This document shows, in pieces, positions 26,201-40,690 of a stretch of DNA of 64,000 nt. The translations under genes and the position numbers were made by a program. Numbering within the stretch: the stretch's first letter is position 1; every line of letters begins with the position of its first letter. Under the pieces are notes generated by a model. That model worked only from the letters and a program-made list of their open reading frames with translations. It was not told the origin of the DNA and did no database searches. The DNA comes from Auanema rhodensis. Taxonomy: Eukaryota; Nematoda; Chromadorea; Rhabditida; Rhabditidae. Location of the stretch: positions 8,122,001-8,186,000 of the forward strand of contig OZ059897.1 in the NCBI GenBank assembly GCA_964057225.1, in the 5' to 3' direction.

Positions 26201-29200
26201 TTGCTATTAACGGCACTGAGGATGAGTAAGTGGACGAACTGACAAGTTGCCAAAGAGCACAAGGCTTACTTCTACTTCTTGCTCTTCTCCCACTTCTACC
26301 TCAACTCATACTTTCAAACTTTTTTGTGCATGTGATAATCCGCTTTGTGCTGTTTTTTTATGTTTTAAAACCTATCTTTCTGTTCTACATCTCACCATAC
26401 TAACTTTTCAAAAACAAAATTAATTTATATATTTCCAATATAATCAAATGAAACTCTTTCTTTTCCTTTAACCTTAGCCCACTTTTATGGGGCTCAGCTT
26501 TTTCAAACTAATGAAGAACTTTTCTTTCTTTTTATAATATCAACTTTTTTAGACGACTTCGTACAAGACCAACAACAGCAAGACCAACTGTCAGACCCCT
26601 GTAAGAACAATCTCTTCTCTGGTCTCTTTTACTTTCATGATTTTAGGACTACCACTGTAAGAACTACTCCGAGACCAGTTGTAACGACAACCAGAGCTGC
26701 ACCAGTCACTCCATTCCGTCGTTTGAACTCAGCTCAAATCAACAGGTATGAATTCTTCACATAAGCAATCACTTACTCAAATTATTTTAAGATGTCGTGA
26801 AATTCTTGCTGATCCACTTGTAGCCGCTGAGGAAATGATCCGAGAAAAACTCGTTGTGTCTGTTGAAGGTAAGTAACTTCTGTGTGATTCTGAATCAAAT
26901 AAACATCATAATTCAGATAACACTCATCGACGTGCTATTGATCTTGATCAGGTCATTCGTTCAAATTTGGCCAACGCTTGTGTACCAAGAATGGATGAGA
27001 CCGATTGTGAATCTAATCTCTGCTACAATGCTTACTTCAGGTTCTAATTTAAATTTAACATAAAAATAAACATATTTTTATTCTAGAACTATGGATGGAA
27101 CTTGTAACAACATGGAGAGTCCACTTCGTGGAGCTTCTTACAGACCATATACTAGACTTCTTCCAACTGTCTACGATAATGAGCTTTCGGAGCCAGTCGG
27201 TACGTTACTTTGAATCAGAACATCACACAGTTTCGTTATGCTTTCAGGTTCACTCTTCCCTGAAATCCGTCCATCTCCAAGAGAAATTACAAGACAATTA
27301 ACTTCATCTCATGCTTCGGTTGAAGCTGACGACTATAATGCTATGGTTATGCAATTCGGTCAATTCTTATCTCACGATATGGCTAAGGTTTTACAAAGCT
27401 GCAACTTAAGCTCTAACTTGTCATGTTTCAGACAACTCTTGTTCCATCTTCCAAGTGTAACGTTTGTCAGAATATTACCAGTCGTTGTATGGCTGTTCCA
27501 GTTAAAGAGGATGATCCAAATCTTGGGTATGACGTCCTTCCTATGAGATTATCTTTAGGATTCTAATTTAGATTCAAGAAAAACACATGTGTTCGTGTCT
27601 CTCGATCTTCTCCAATCTGTGGATCAGGAAGAACCAAGCCACGTCAACAATTGAATGAGAACACTGGTAAGATTTTCTCAATTTTTACTTAATTCAGACT
27701 ATATGTTACAGGATACATCGATGTATCTCCAATTTATGGTTCATCTGTTCACGATTCATTGAAATTCCGTGACGGAAAATCTGGATTCTTGAAGCTTTCT
27801 AACTTCCGCGGACTTGAAGGTAGTTTGCAGCAGAAACTTCAGAATCATAAGCTTATGTTTAGCTCTACCATTCGATCAATCCAAGTGTAAAAGTCGACAA
27901 TCGTGCACGGTTATATTCACAGCAGGAGATTCACGTGTCAACTTATTCGTCGGATTAAGTGCATGGCATACGATATTCACAAAAGAGCACAACAGGTTTT
28001 TGATTTTCCAATAAACGTTATGTTCTAACTTTAATATTTGAAGACTTGTCACTCAGTTCAAACGTATGAATCCTCATTGGGATGGTGAACGGCTATATCA
28101 TGAGGCTAGAAAGATTGTGGGAGCTCAAATGCAAGCTATCGTCTACAGGTAATTGGATTGCATCAGATCGGAATATATAGATACACATGTTACAGAGAAT
28201 GGTTACCTAAGGTTCTAGGAGCTGCTTTCGCTACCGTGGTCGGAGACTACCATGGATATGATAAGAACGTCGATTCAACCATTGCTAATGAATTTACTTC
28301 CGCTGCTTTCCGATTCGGACATGGAATGATTCAAGAATTTTACCAGAGATTGGACCCCAATTTCTCAAACTCCTCTTTCGGACCTTTGGTATTCCAAAAG
28401 GGAACTTTGCACTCTGATGTCTTACTCAACGAGGTTAGCAATGACTAAAGCTTGGTCAAAGAAATTTGATCATCTATTTGAAGGGAGGGCCAGATCCAAT
28501 TCTTCGTGGTATGTTCTCACAACATGTGAAGAGACCGCAACGTGTTACAACAACTGTAACCGAAAACATGTTCGGTTCAACAGATTTGTCGTCTATCAAC
28601 ATTCAGGTTAGAAAAGCCAAATCTAATGTTTCAACTTATCGTTTTACTTTATAGAGAGGAAGAGATCATGGACATCCTAGTTACACCAAATATCGTGAAT
28701 TATGTGGAATGGGAAGTGCTACTGATTTTGACAACGTAATCAAAACAAACTTGTTATCAGTTGCTCAGCTAATCATTTCAGCTTGCACGTGAAATTCTGA
28801 ACTCTGGCACACGTGAAAAACTAAGAAAAGTATATAAGAGTGTAGACAAGATAGATTTATGGGTAGGAGCATTGTTGGAAGATCCTGTTGTACGTGGTCT
28901 TGTTGGTCCAACCATTGCATGTGTCATTGGACCACAATTCAAGAGAACAAGAGATGGAGATAGGTAAGCAATCTTCGACATCTTGAGCGTCTGCTTACTA
29001 AACAGCATATGTTTAGATTCTATTATGAAAGACCCGGTGTTTTCACTCGACATCAATTATCGGAAATCAGAAAGAGTTCTTTAAGTCGAATAATTTGCGA
29101 CAACACCCACACAATTACGGTATAATCACATTTATGCTTCATCTTAAGCACAACTTGCTTTTTTTACAGATGGTACCCCGTGAAGCATTTAGAATTGGCC

Positions 29201-29259
29201 ACTTAACACCATGTAGTCAAATACCATCTATGGATTTATCCAAATGGAAGGAGTTTTAA
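23229..29259 (+). CDS. mlt-7: Secreted ShK-domain haem peroxidase, MLT-7 type
   Basis: Twenty-two exons give 1032 aa: 23229-23286, 23907-24034, 24478-24535, 24588-24825, 25563-26225, 26553-26600, 26647-26745, 26792-26868, 26917-27040, 27087-27199, 27248-27387, 27432-27526, 27572-27666, 27712-27819, 27863-27995, 28044-28148, 28196-28433, 28484-28606, 28655-28735, 28782-28963, 29017-29119, 29170-29259. Order: signal peptide; ShK domain (about 40-79, eight Cys); Arg/Pro and Thr-rich linker including a mucin-like (TTT/P) block in exon 5 (residues 161-381); animal haem peroxidase domain (about 430-1030). Visible are distal Gln574 and His578, catalytic Arg706 (AGDSR), proximal His803 (FRFGH) and NIQRGRDHG. 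Ser577 and Leu709 replace the Asp and Glu that esterify haem in myeloperoxidase. C. elegans MLT-7 cross-links cuticle and is needed for moulting; it is shorter, mainly in the linker. The ATG directly follows a TTTTTGTTGTAG acceptor, likely a trans-splice site. Confidence 0.93.
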
Positions 29260-29803
29260 AAAGCATTTGAAAGACAGATAACAAAGAAAATATTATTAAT
29301 ATATAACCCTTTCAAAATGTTTCGAGATGTCTCAAAAAGTTTATATCGGTCAATGCGGGCTCAATCTCTTAGCCATTTGTTCTACTTGTGAATATATCTG
29401 TATGTATTCTTTATATCATGAGTTGTAGATTTTATTTTTAATTTTTTTTTATTTCGATGTTACTTGACTTGCTGCTTCAGCAGTGACAAGCACTTTGACA
29501 CTTAATATCTGACAACCGTTTACTATTCCGTTACAAATATAAAAATGATATTGTCAATTTATAAAAATATATAAATTAGTTGTTATAATTCTATTGCATT
29601 CGAACTTAAATATTATAAATTTTTCAAATTACGTGAAGTACACGCAGGAAAAGTGCGTGAACACGTGTCGTTATTTTCATTTAAGTTAATGCGTATACCG
29701 GTTGCACATGAAGAAAAAGAGCTGGTTTAACAATTTTACAATTTTATGAATTACATATTTCCAAAAGTATATTTACATCAAATGTACAAGATTAAAAAAC
29801 ATT
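29260..29803. other. Intergenic region between convergent mlt-7 and prx-13
   Basis: AT-rich sequence carrying the 3' ends of two convergent genes. No coding frame or structured element is visible. Confidence 0.6.
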
Positions 29804-31054
29804 TTACTTGAATGAATTTTCATACGTAGCAAAATTATATGCAGGTTGTTGTGGCGGTGGTGGAGATATTGACTTATGTCCAATAATTTTAACATAATTA
29901 ATTGGAACAAGACCAAGTTTACTACCATCTTGTGTACTGAAATTATAATATTACTGATATATACGAGAATCTAATTGCTAACCTGGCCAATAGCCATCCT
30001 CGAACTCTTGGTTGTTCTTCTTTTGGAGCAATTCGAAGGGTATCTCCTTTCATGAACGAAAGTTCTTGCTCACTTCCGGCTTGGAAGGTGAACAGGGTCT
30101 GAAAAACAAAAATAAAAGCCTTCTATAGAGTTATCACAATCACCTCAGCTGTATAATGAGCTCCGTTACCAGTGGCCCATTTTCTTTTCTCTTCAACAGA
30201 TTTAACCATTTGATCAATAAATTTGTAAATTAAATATGGTCCTCCTAAAGCTACAGTCCAGAAAAGAACAGTTGGCCAGCTGATAGCCTGATTTCTATCT
30301 GCTCCAAGCACATCAGCACCTTAAGTTTTAGTTGTGGATTATATCGATTACACAGAAAAAATAGTTCGAATACCATAAGGCTGTTTCAGTTCACCCCAAA
30401 TTTGCTCGGATGTGCTTGCGTAATTTTGTGGTTTAATTCTCAAAAAAGTGAGAATTTTTCTCCAAAGTCTAACTAAGAATTTAAAAAGGGAAAGTGAAAG
30501 AATTGCTGAACTAATCTGAAAAATTAAATAATAATAATATTTTAAGAACTGTATAATTGCCTGTAATTTTAAACGGCTGAATTGTTCTACAACACCAATT
30601 ACTGCACGAAATGAACTATAAACAGCATTATGTGTTGAACTAAGCATATTTGCTACGGAAGTAACTGCATTCACAACAGATTCTATTGATTGAAATGCTC
30701 CTCTGGATGATTCTTCGAAGAAAATAAGTTTAAACTAATATTTCGATGGGGGAATACCTTCAGCTAAACGAGCGAACGTCGTATCTTGTTGACCCATACC
30801 ATATCCACCATAAGGCATTGTAGGTAACAGAGAATTATTATACATTCCACCATGTCTAAACGAATAAGTTGATAAATGTCTAATGTTTTAAGGTTGTTTA
30901 CATACATTCCACCATAAGCATTATATCCTTGGCCATACCCCATGCCACCATATAAACTTGTTGAGCCCATATATCCTCCAAGATTCGTATTGGGATGTTC
31001 AAATGGTCGGGGTGGCAATGGAGGAGGATTAACTCCAGAGTTTGAAGGATCCAT
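29804..31054 (-). CDS. prx-13: Peroxin-13, peroxisomal membrane docking factor
   Basis: Minus-strand exons 31054-30906, 30855-30758, 30712-30561, 30515-30374, 30319-30144, 30098-29983 and 29936-29804 give 321 aa. The N-terminus has a PPPLPPRPFE proline motif and a Gly/Tyr-rich stretch with GYGMG-like repeats. Two hydrophobic segments follow (around the third/fourth exons and TVLFWTVALGGPYLIY). A C-terminal SH3 domain runs from LFTFQAGSEQELSFMKGD through RGWLLA to GLVPINYVKI. This is the PEX13 plan: docking of the PEX5/PEX7 import receptors at the peroxisome membrane. Intron 30516-30560 would be a GC-AG intron; its 45 bases are also open in frame, giving 336 aa if retained. It lies 355 bp downstream of lsm-4 on the same strand, an arrangement I recall from C. 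elegans (F32A5.7 and F32A5.6). Confidence 0.9.
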
Positions 31055-31409
31055 CTTCAAAATTACAATATTGTAATAAAAGAACAAAGAAAATAACAGT
31101 TAAAACGTAGTACACAGACAGTTTAAATGGGGGAACCTGATGGTCTGATCAATCAATAAGGCAATGTGATAAGAACGTCAGAACCCGATACCCGTTATAC
31201 ACTATATTGTAGTTTAGTTGGTTAAAAAGAGTATAATGGAGCCAATATTTCTTTATTTGGAAGGAAACAATGCATCATCATGAACTTGTTAAAATGGAAT
31301 TATTCAGTGACTTAACAATCTTAAAAAACAAATTAAAACAGAAAATGATGAAGGATGTAAGACTAAGAAACCCGTAACGCTGGGAGACGAAGTTTCATCA
31401 AAAGCCCAC
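31055..31409 (-). other. lsm-4 to prx-13 intercistronic region
   Basis: A 355-bp gap between two same-strand genes with no independent coding sequence. It ends in a TTTTGAAG acceptor-like sequence just before the prx-13 ATG. It is compatible with an operon, though longer than the roughly 100 bp usual for SL2-type junctions in C. elegans. Confidence 0.45.
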
Positions 31410-31982
31410 TTATCGTTGTCCTCCATATCCTCCACGTCCACCGCCTCTTGGGTTTGAGTTTTGTGAGCGGTTGGCATTAGCCATTTGTTTTCTAGTTCTT
31501 TGCATATCTTTTTGTTGGCGACGGACTTCATTAACCTCGTTCTTGACCAAATCAACTACCTATAGTTACATGTTATCATAGAGTTGCATAATAATATATT
31601 TGCTTACGGAATCAGGAATTCGAAGATACTTAATCGTTGATCCACGAACAAATACTTCAGGCATTTTGAAGAATTTATCTCCATCCTGAAAAATATCTAT
31701 TATGTAATGTAGGTCAGTAAAATCTTACTTTAGATGTGAAGATTACATCTCTAAGATGAATATTCATCCATGAATCGCAAGATTGCAAGTGTCCGTTATA
31801 AGTTTCGCCTAAAAGTTCAAACAACATATATATATATAATGTAAAAAGAAACAAACCATTCTTTAATTCTACGAGCATAGGATGGTTTTGAGCAGTACGA
31901 AGGAGAGATAAGGGAAGCTGAAATAAACATGTATATATTCAAATAAATAACTAAAAAAAATTTAAATTAAACATACCACCAT
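31410..31982 (-). CDS. lsm-4: U6 snRNA-associated Sm-like protein LSm4
   Basis: Minus-strand exons 31982-31977, 31917-31857, 31808-31729, 31685-31608 and 31559-31410 encode 124 aa, matching the family's usual length in nematodes. The first exon codes only Met-Val. The Sm1 motif is [13 protein letters not shown] with [13 protein letters not shown]. The Sm2 motif is the [13 protein letters not shown] stretch. The tail is Arg/Gly-rich ([11 protein letters not shown]), typical of LSm4. It would act in the LSm2-8 ring on U6 snRNA in the nucleus and in the LSm1-7 ring in cytoplasmic mRNA decay. It is divergent from the KRI1-like gene, sharing an 810-bp upstream region with it. Confidence 0.94.
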
Positions 31983-32792
31983 GGTTTTCAGAAGTTTAAG
32001 TCACTGAAAAAATATAAAATAAGAAGTAATATAATCAATGTAACACAATAAGTAGTATTAATTGCAATCAAGCAATTGAGTAACAGAACATAAGTAAATT
32101 AAGAAAAGGAAAATTCGTAACGAGCAGGAAATCTAATTGAAACATAATGATGAAGAATATTGGAGCAATATTTGCTGGAATAGTTGCAACAGAAATATTT
32201 GAACAAGTTTAGACAACAGTTCTGAAGAGAGTTCATTTGGTATTTAATCACTAATACTACTAACAAATATGTCATATACAAATTATTTAATAAAATAAAA
32301 ATGCCTAATTCTACACTTTTTGAAAAGCTAATAAAATATGATAGAATATAAATTTTTAATTATCAGCACAGCCGCGCCAGAAACCGTTTGAAAGAAAAAT
32401 GACGTACTAGTAATGGGAACCTCCTAATTATTGATTTTTGGTCTAGTCTTCTTTTTGCATTTCAATATTTGGCTGCTATTTGTTATATTTTTATAAAACT
32501 TAGAAAGTAAACAATAAAAATAGTTTTGATATAAGTATTCGTTGAATAAATTGAATTCAAAGGCTATTTAGCATACTGTCCGCAGCTATTGTTCACGTAA
32601 ATTTGCGTATGTGTATGTGGATGTCTTACGCTCAATATTTTCCATCTAATGAAAGTTTCCGGTTTCTAAGTTGAAATTCTGTGAAACGACTAATTTAAAT
32701 GGATCAAACTGCTCTTGAATAGTTGATATACTTCCGTTTTATATTGAAAATGCAATTAGACTTTCATTTTTTCTTAATTATGAAATTTCAGG
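31983..32792. other. Shared upstream region of divergent lsm-4 and KRI1-like genes
   Basis: No coding sequence is visible. It ends at 32791 with TTTCAG two bases before the KRI1-like ATG, a probable trans-splice acceptor. It may act as a bidirectional promoter for two housekeeping genes. Confidence 0.5.
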
Positions 32793-35764
<2,972 letters not shown>

Positions 35765-35965
35765 ATTAGGAATCTTAATTTTAAATTTTATCTATATTTT
35801 TTCACAATTTGTTGTCTGTTATTGTTACTGTTATTGCGTGATTGTTAAACTATGCTTTTTCGCTGCATTATCATTGATTAATGGTTTTTTGCCATTCAGC
35901 ATTTATTTTCTCCTCTTCTTCTTAGTTAATTGTGTTTAACCTTTTTTTCTCGTAGGAGTAGCATA
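35765..35965 (+). other. KRI1-like to arl-1 intercistronic region with trans-splice acceptor
   Basis: A 201-bp gap. A pyrimidine-rich CTTTTTTTCTCGTAG ends at 35955, ten bases before the arl-1 ATG, with no upstream exon required. This fits trans-splicing of a downstream operon gene. Confidence 0.5.
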
Positions 35966-36852
<887 letters not shown>

Positions 36853-37247
36853 GTAAATAATCTTTGTATCTCATTTTTTATGTGGAGTATCTGTTTAACA
36901 TTGTACAGAATTCTTTATTTTCTCTGCAAAGAACGAGTTTCCTGTGAAGATTTACTGTGATTTTTAAGTTTGTTTCACCCTTTCCTAATCCAATGTCTAA
37001 CTAGCAATGCACTGGGCTTCGTAGTTGGCATAACACATGTTTCTTCTATGGATAATAACTATTTTTCAACTATATTGCAATTATTGTAACTTATAATTAT
37101 AATTATCAAACATTCTGGGCTATCAAATTTATGGTAAATTAATTAAACATGCCAGCTTCATATTGTTTTGTGCAAATAAACAATATACAATTAGTTAAAA
37201 CGAGATCGTATTCTATTTAGGAAAGATTGTATAAAGAAAAGAAAAGA
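36853..37247. other. Convergent 3' region of arl-1 and the DNAJC9-like gene
   Basis: Contains the arl-1 3' UTR with AATAAA at 37175-37180, about 70 bp from the stop codon of the opposite gene, so the two 3' UTRs nearly touch or overlap. No coding region is visible. Confidence 0.6.
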
Positions 37248-38295
37248 TTACTTCGATTTGCCTTTCTTTGAGCCTTTCTTATTCTCTTTGCCATACTTGG
37301 AAGCTAAGTTATCGAAGAAAGAATCCATGGAAGCTTGACGACCTTGTTGTCGTTTCAATATCAAAGCTTGTAAGGAGTCGTCTCCTTCCTAAAATTATGG
37401 CTATAGCAGAATAACGAATATTGTCTAACTTGTTTCTTGATTCTTTTCAGCTCTTCTTCAGCTTCCTTGGCTTCTTTTTGTCCTTTTCTCTTCCGAGTCG
37501 CAGTTTTCTTCTGAACATTTCGGAAAACGATTAGAAAAAACAGAAATTTACTTCTTACTTCAGATGTAGACGACTTGAATTTCTTGGTTTCCTTCAAAGT
37601 GCCATCAACAATGAGATCATTAATAATACCCTAAAATCAATAAGAGTATAAGAAATACATGCGTTAGAAAACCTTAATTCTTGGTTCGTCCTCGTTGTTT
37701 GTGCCCATTACATGACACATGATCTTGCCCATATCACCGTCCCAGCGGTTATATTCAGCAATAATATCTTGCTTTTCTTCTTCTGTGTCTAAAGATAGAA
37801 TAACATACAATTTTAAATAAAAATATTAAATAAATAAACCTTTATATTCATTGATAAACTTTTCAATATCTTCCAAAGTAACTTTCTTGAAAACCTTACG
37901 CCACATGTTCAAAGCTTCTTCATTCTCCAAAACTCCTTCATCGTCGACAACACCTTAAAAATATTATAAATGAATTATGGAAATTGTGGATCAGCAGTAC
38001 CAGTTTCATCATAAATTTTTCTTTTTTCCTTGTCTGACAGAACTTCATAAGCTTTAGAAATCAATTGGAACATAGCAGTAGCTTCTTCTTTTGACGAAGC
38101 TGATTCATCAACTTTATCTGGATGCCATTTCATGGACAGCTTATAATAAGCCTTTTTAACTTAAAAAAATCTTTCATTAGCTGACAACAAGAAGAAATTA
38201 ACAAAACCTTCAGAAGCTGTAGCAGTATTGGAAATCCTGAAGACTTCATATAGATCCTTAGTTTTAAAATGCTTTTCACATTCATTTAACAGCAT
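37248..38295 (-). CDS. DnaJ-domain protein, DNAJC9 type
   Basis: Minus-strand exons 38295-38208, 38159-38001, 37953-37840, 37788-37673, 37630-37559, 37510-37430 and 37388-37248 encode 256 aa, the size of DNAJC9. The J domain is near the N-terminus: [20 protein letters not shown], then LSMKWHPDK with the catalytic HPD, and [16 protein letters not shown]. The mid-region [21 protein letters not shown] and [19 protein letters not shown] matches the DNAJC9 C-terminal half, followed by a Lys-rich tail. DNAJC9 is a nuclear co-chaperone for Hsp70 and histones H3-H4. The ATG lies in an exon starting after an ATTTGTAG acceptor at about 38312, probably a trans-splice site. C. elegans dnj-23 is the counterpart I would expect. 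Confidence 0.9.
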
Positions 38296-38674
38296 ATTTT
38301 CAACAGGTTTACTACAAATGAGTTGTATTAGAAATATAAAAATAATTAAAATAGTTAAAATGAATATATGATAAATTCAAATAAATATACGCAATAGAAC
38401 ACTGAAGTATACTGTATTGTGTTCATAGTACTGCTAAGGCTAGTATGAGTATTAGTTTTCAAATCTTTGTACTTTAACAATTCCCTAATGCATTTTTGTA
38501 TTAAAAAAAAAAGAAATATATAATAACTAAACTATTAGTAAATACTTATGATTTGCTAAATTGTATGATGTTTTTTTTCTTCTGCATAACTGGTCAGCAA
38601 TAGGGCATACCGAAAAGTGATAACTAGTAATTCTAGAAATCTTTGTATAAATTAATGCAGAATATGGGAAATAT

Positions 38675-38830
38675 TTTTTGGCTTGTATTGGTACTTCCTC
38701 CATGCTTATAGTGGGGGTTGCTCATGCTATTAGCTTATTCGTCTGAGGAGCAGGTTACAAAAAGGGTTGGCCCTGCCGATACTGATTCATCCTGCATATG
38801 AACGAATAGCTTAAAACAGTATGAAGTTTT
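38675..38830 (+). ncRNA. Candidate structured small RNA, possibly Pol III transcribed
   Basis: A GC-richer island in AT-rich intergenic DNA that folds well. The outer stem is CATGCT (38723-38728) with AGTATG (38818-38823). The next is a 10-bp stem with one bulged U, AGCTTATTCGT (38732-38742) with ACGAATAGCT (38802-38811). An inner GCAGG (38750-38754) can pair with CCTGC (38772-38776 or 38791-38795). A TTTT terminator follows at 38827-38830, and a TATAAATTA lies at 38646-38654. The bulged terminal stem resembles nematode stem-bulge/Y RNAs in style; I cannot match a known sequence. The 5' end is a guess from the TATA position. Confidence 0.35.
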
Positions 38831-39044
38831 CAGGCATATGTATGTTTATTATTTATTTCCCAGATATTTTTTTAGGATTTATGTTACAATATACCAATTG
38901 ATGACTAAAAAATCGTCTGTTATTTAGTTAAATGTTTTAATTGAATCAATTATTTGTATTAAATCTTAAGCACACAAATAAATAAATTAATACATTAAGT
39001 GATTGATTATATTTTAAATTATTTTGTTCATATTAACATTCTGG

Positions 39045-40690
39045 CTAATCTAATCTGGCTGGCAAGCTTGAGACACGAGTCTAAGAAACGAAAACTTTGA
39101 AATACATAAGATCAGAATAGCAAATACCTGAGTTTGAGGCATGTTCACAAACGGCACTTTTGCAATTTTTATTTCAAATAGAAAACAAGTTGATAAGTCT
39201 GAAAGTGACATGTCCTAAGATAAGCTGAACACATTAATTTATTCTTACCCATCACAAATTGCTCTCTTATATTTGAATTTAAGAGAATAATACCAACTGT
39301 ATTTGCTATTCCATGAAGTTGACTGACGGTTATAAGCCAATGTGATACATCTATAAGCATTATAGTTTATATTAACTCTTATAATATAAGCAAAATACTA
39401 AGTGAAACTGGTATATCAAATATTAAAATTGTAAAAATTAAAACAGAAGGAATTGAGAGCGTGATAACTGGAACTAAAGTCTGAAATAAATGAAAATAAT
39501 ACGTCGATATTCAGAATGTGGATATATACTTCAAATAAATAGAATTTTATTTATTTTTTTATTTATAAAAAAAAAACAAATTTGAAAATAAAAAAAGAAT
39601 TAAGAGACGTACCTGTAATTCTAGAGCTCGCAGTGTTGCACGATGTACTGCCAATGCTTTTTTTGACATATTTTTCTTATTATTTAGATGACATGTTATT
39701 AAATATTTAAAAAGTATAAGAAAAAATGTTAGAGTAACAGCATTAAAAGCATAAATGCTCATATGAATTTGAAGTATAACTTCATTTCGAAATCTACCCA
39801 TATTATATACATTAGGTATATATTGAAATAAACGATATGATGAACATGACTATAAATAAAAAAAAGTTATAAAAAGGTTGATGAAGTTGCAGATGAATAT
39901 TTAAAACTTGAATGAATATATAACAAACTTGAATGAGAATATCTAGTTTTGGATCTTTATCAATAGTACTATAACTTATAATAAAGTATGGTAGAGGAAA
40001 TATTAGAAGTAATGTTGTAATACTTAAGCGATATGACCAAGATGAGAAACTAGGTTGTGATGTACGAATAAGCCAATAACGATAATAAAATAATATAATA
40101 CAAATACCAAAAAATATATAATGAACTGTTGCTGTTAAATGTAATTGATATGGAAATGGAATTTGAGTATAATTCATAACTCCAATCGAGTATCCAGATA
40201 ATAAAGGTAAATATAAGACGGGAGTCTAGAAGAAAAAAAGAATTTTTTTCAGTTTTTAGAGGTTTTCTGAATTTTTATGATTTTTTCTGATTTTTTTCTG
40301 AATTTTTCCGAATTTTTCCGAATTTTTCTGAATTTTTTTTGAATTTTTCTGAGTTTTTCTGAATTTTTTTTGAATTTTTCTGAGTTTTTCTGATTTTTTC
40401 TATATTTTAATGAAATATACACTTACAGTTATACTTGATATAGTTATACCAGATAACATACTAGACAAATGATATGTATAAATATAGGTACGGAAACTGC
40501 CAAGATACTCAGGAAGTCGTTTGTCCATCAGATGAGAACAATATGCTCCAAATATCAAGGTTATACTTCCAATCAGATGTGAAGCTACAAAGAACCATGT
40601 CTTTGCTGCCTTAACATCACTTGTTGGACAGTATCCAAGAGGATATGCTGACGTATTTAGTGAATGCTGTGCATGATCCATGAGCATCAT
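39045..40690 (-). CDS. Seven-transmembrane chemoreceptor, class H (Srh) family
   Basis: Minus-strand exons 40690-40427, 40225-39929, 39849-39613, 39480-39399, 39350-39249, 39198-39128 and 39080-39045 give about 362 aa. Srh-like features: the first segment FVASHLIGSITLIFGAYC, the LPLLSGYSIG motif before TM3, a long TM3 with YYRYW, an IPFPYQL loop, LKALE-like RATLRALELQ before TM6, IPSVLIFTILIF, and HGIANTVGIILLNSNIREQF in the last segment. Srh proteins are putative chemosensory GPCRs in ciliated neurons. Seven hydrophobic segments are visible. The last two exons (after INREQFVM) are the weakest part of the model. The first intron (40226-40426) is filled by a short tandem repeat. Assignment to Srh rather than a neighbouring Str-superfamily class is probable, not certain. 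Confidence 0.72.
40264..40400. repeat. CTGAATTTTT-type tandem repeat inside the srh-like first intron
   Basis: About a dozen imperfect 10-12 bp units of the form (T)CTGAATTTTT, with variants CCGAATTTTT and CTGAGTTTTT, fill most of the 201-bp intron. Confidence 0.85.

Noticed and set aside
25467-26216. Minus-strand Val-rich frame of 249 codons
   Set aside because: Antisense shadow of the ACN-repeat Thr-rich exon of mlt-7.
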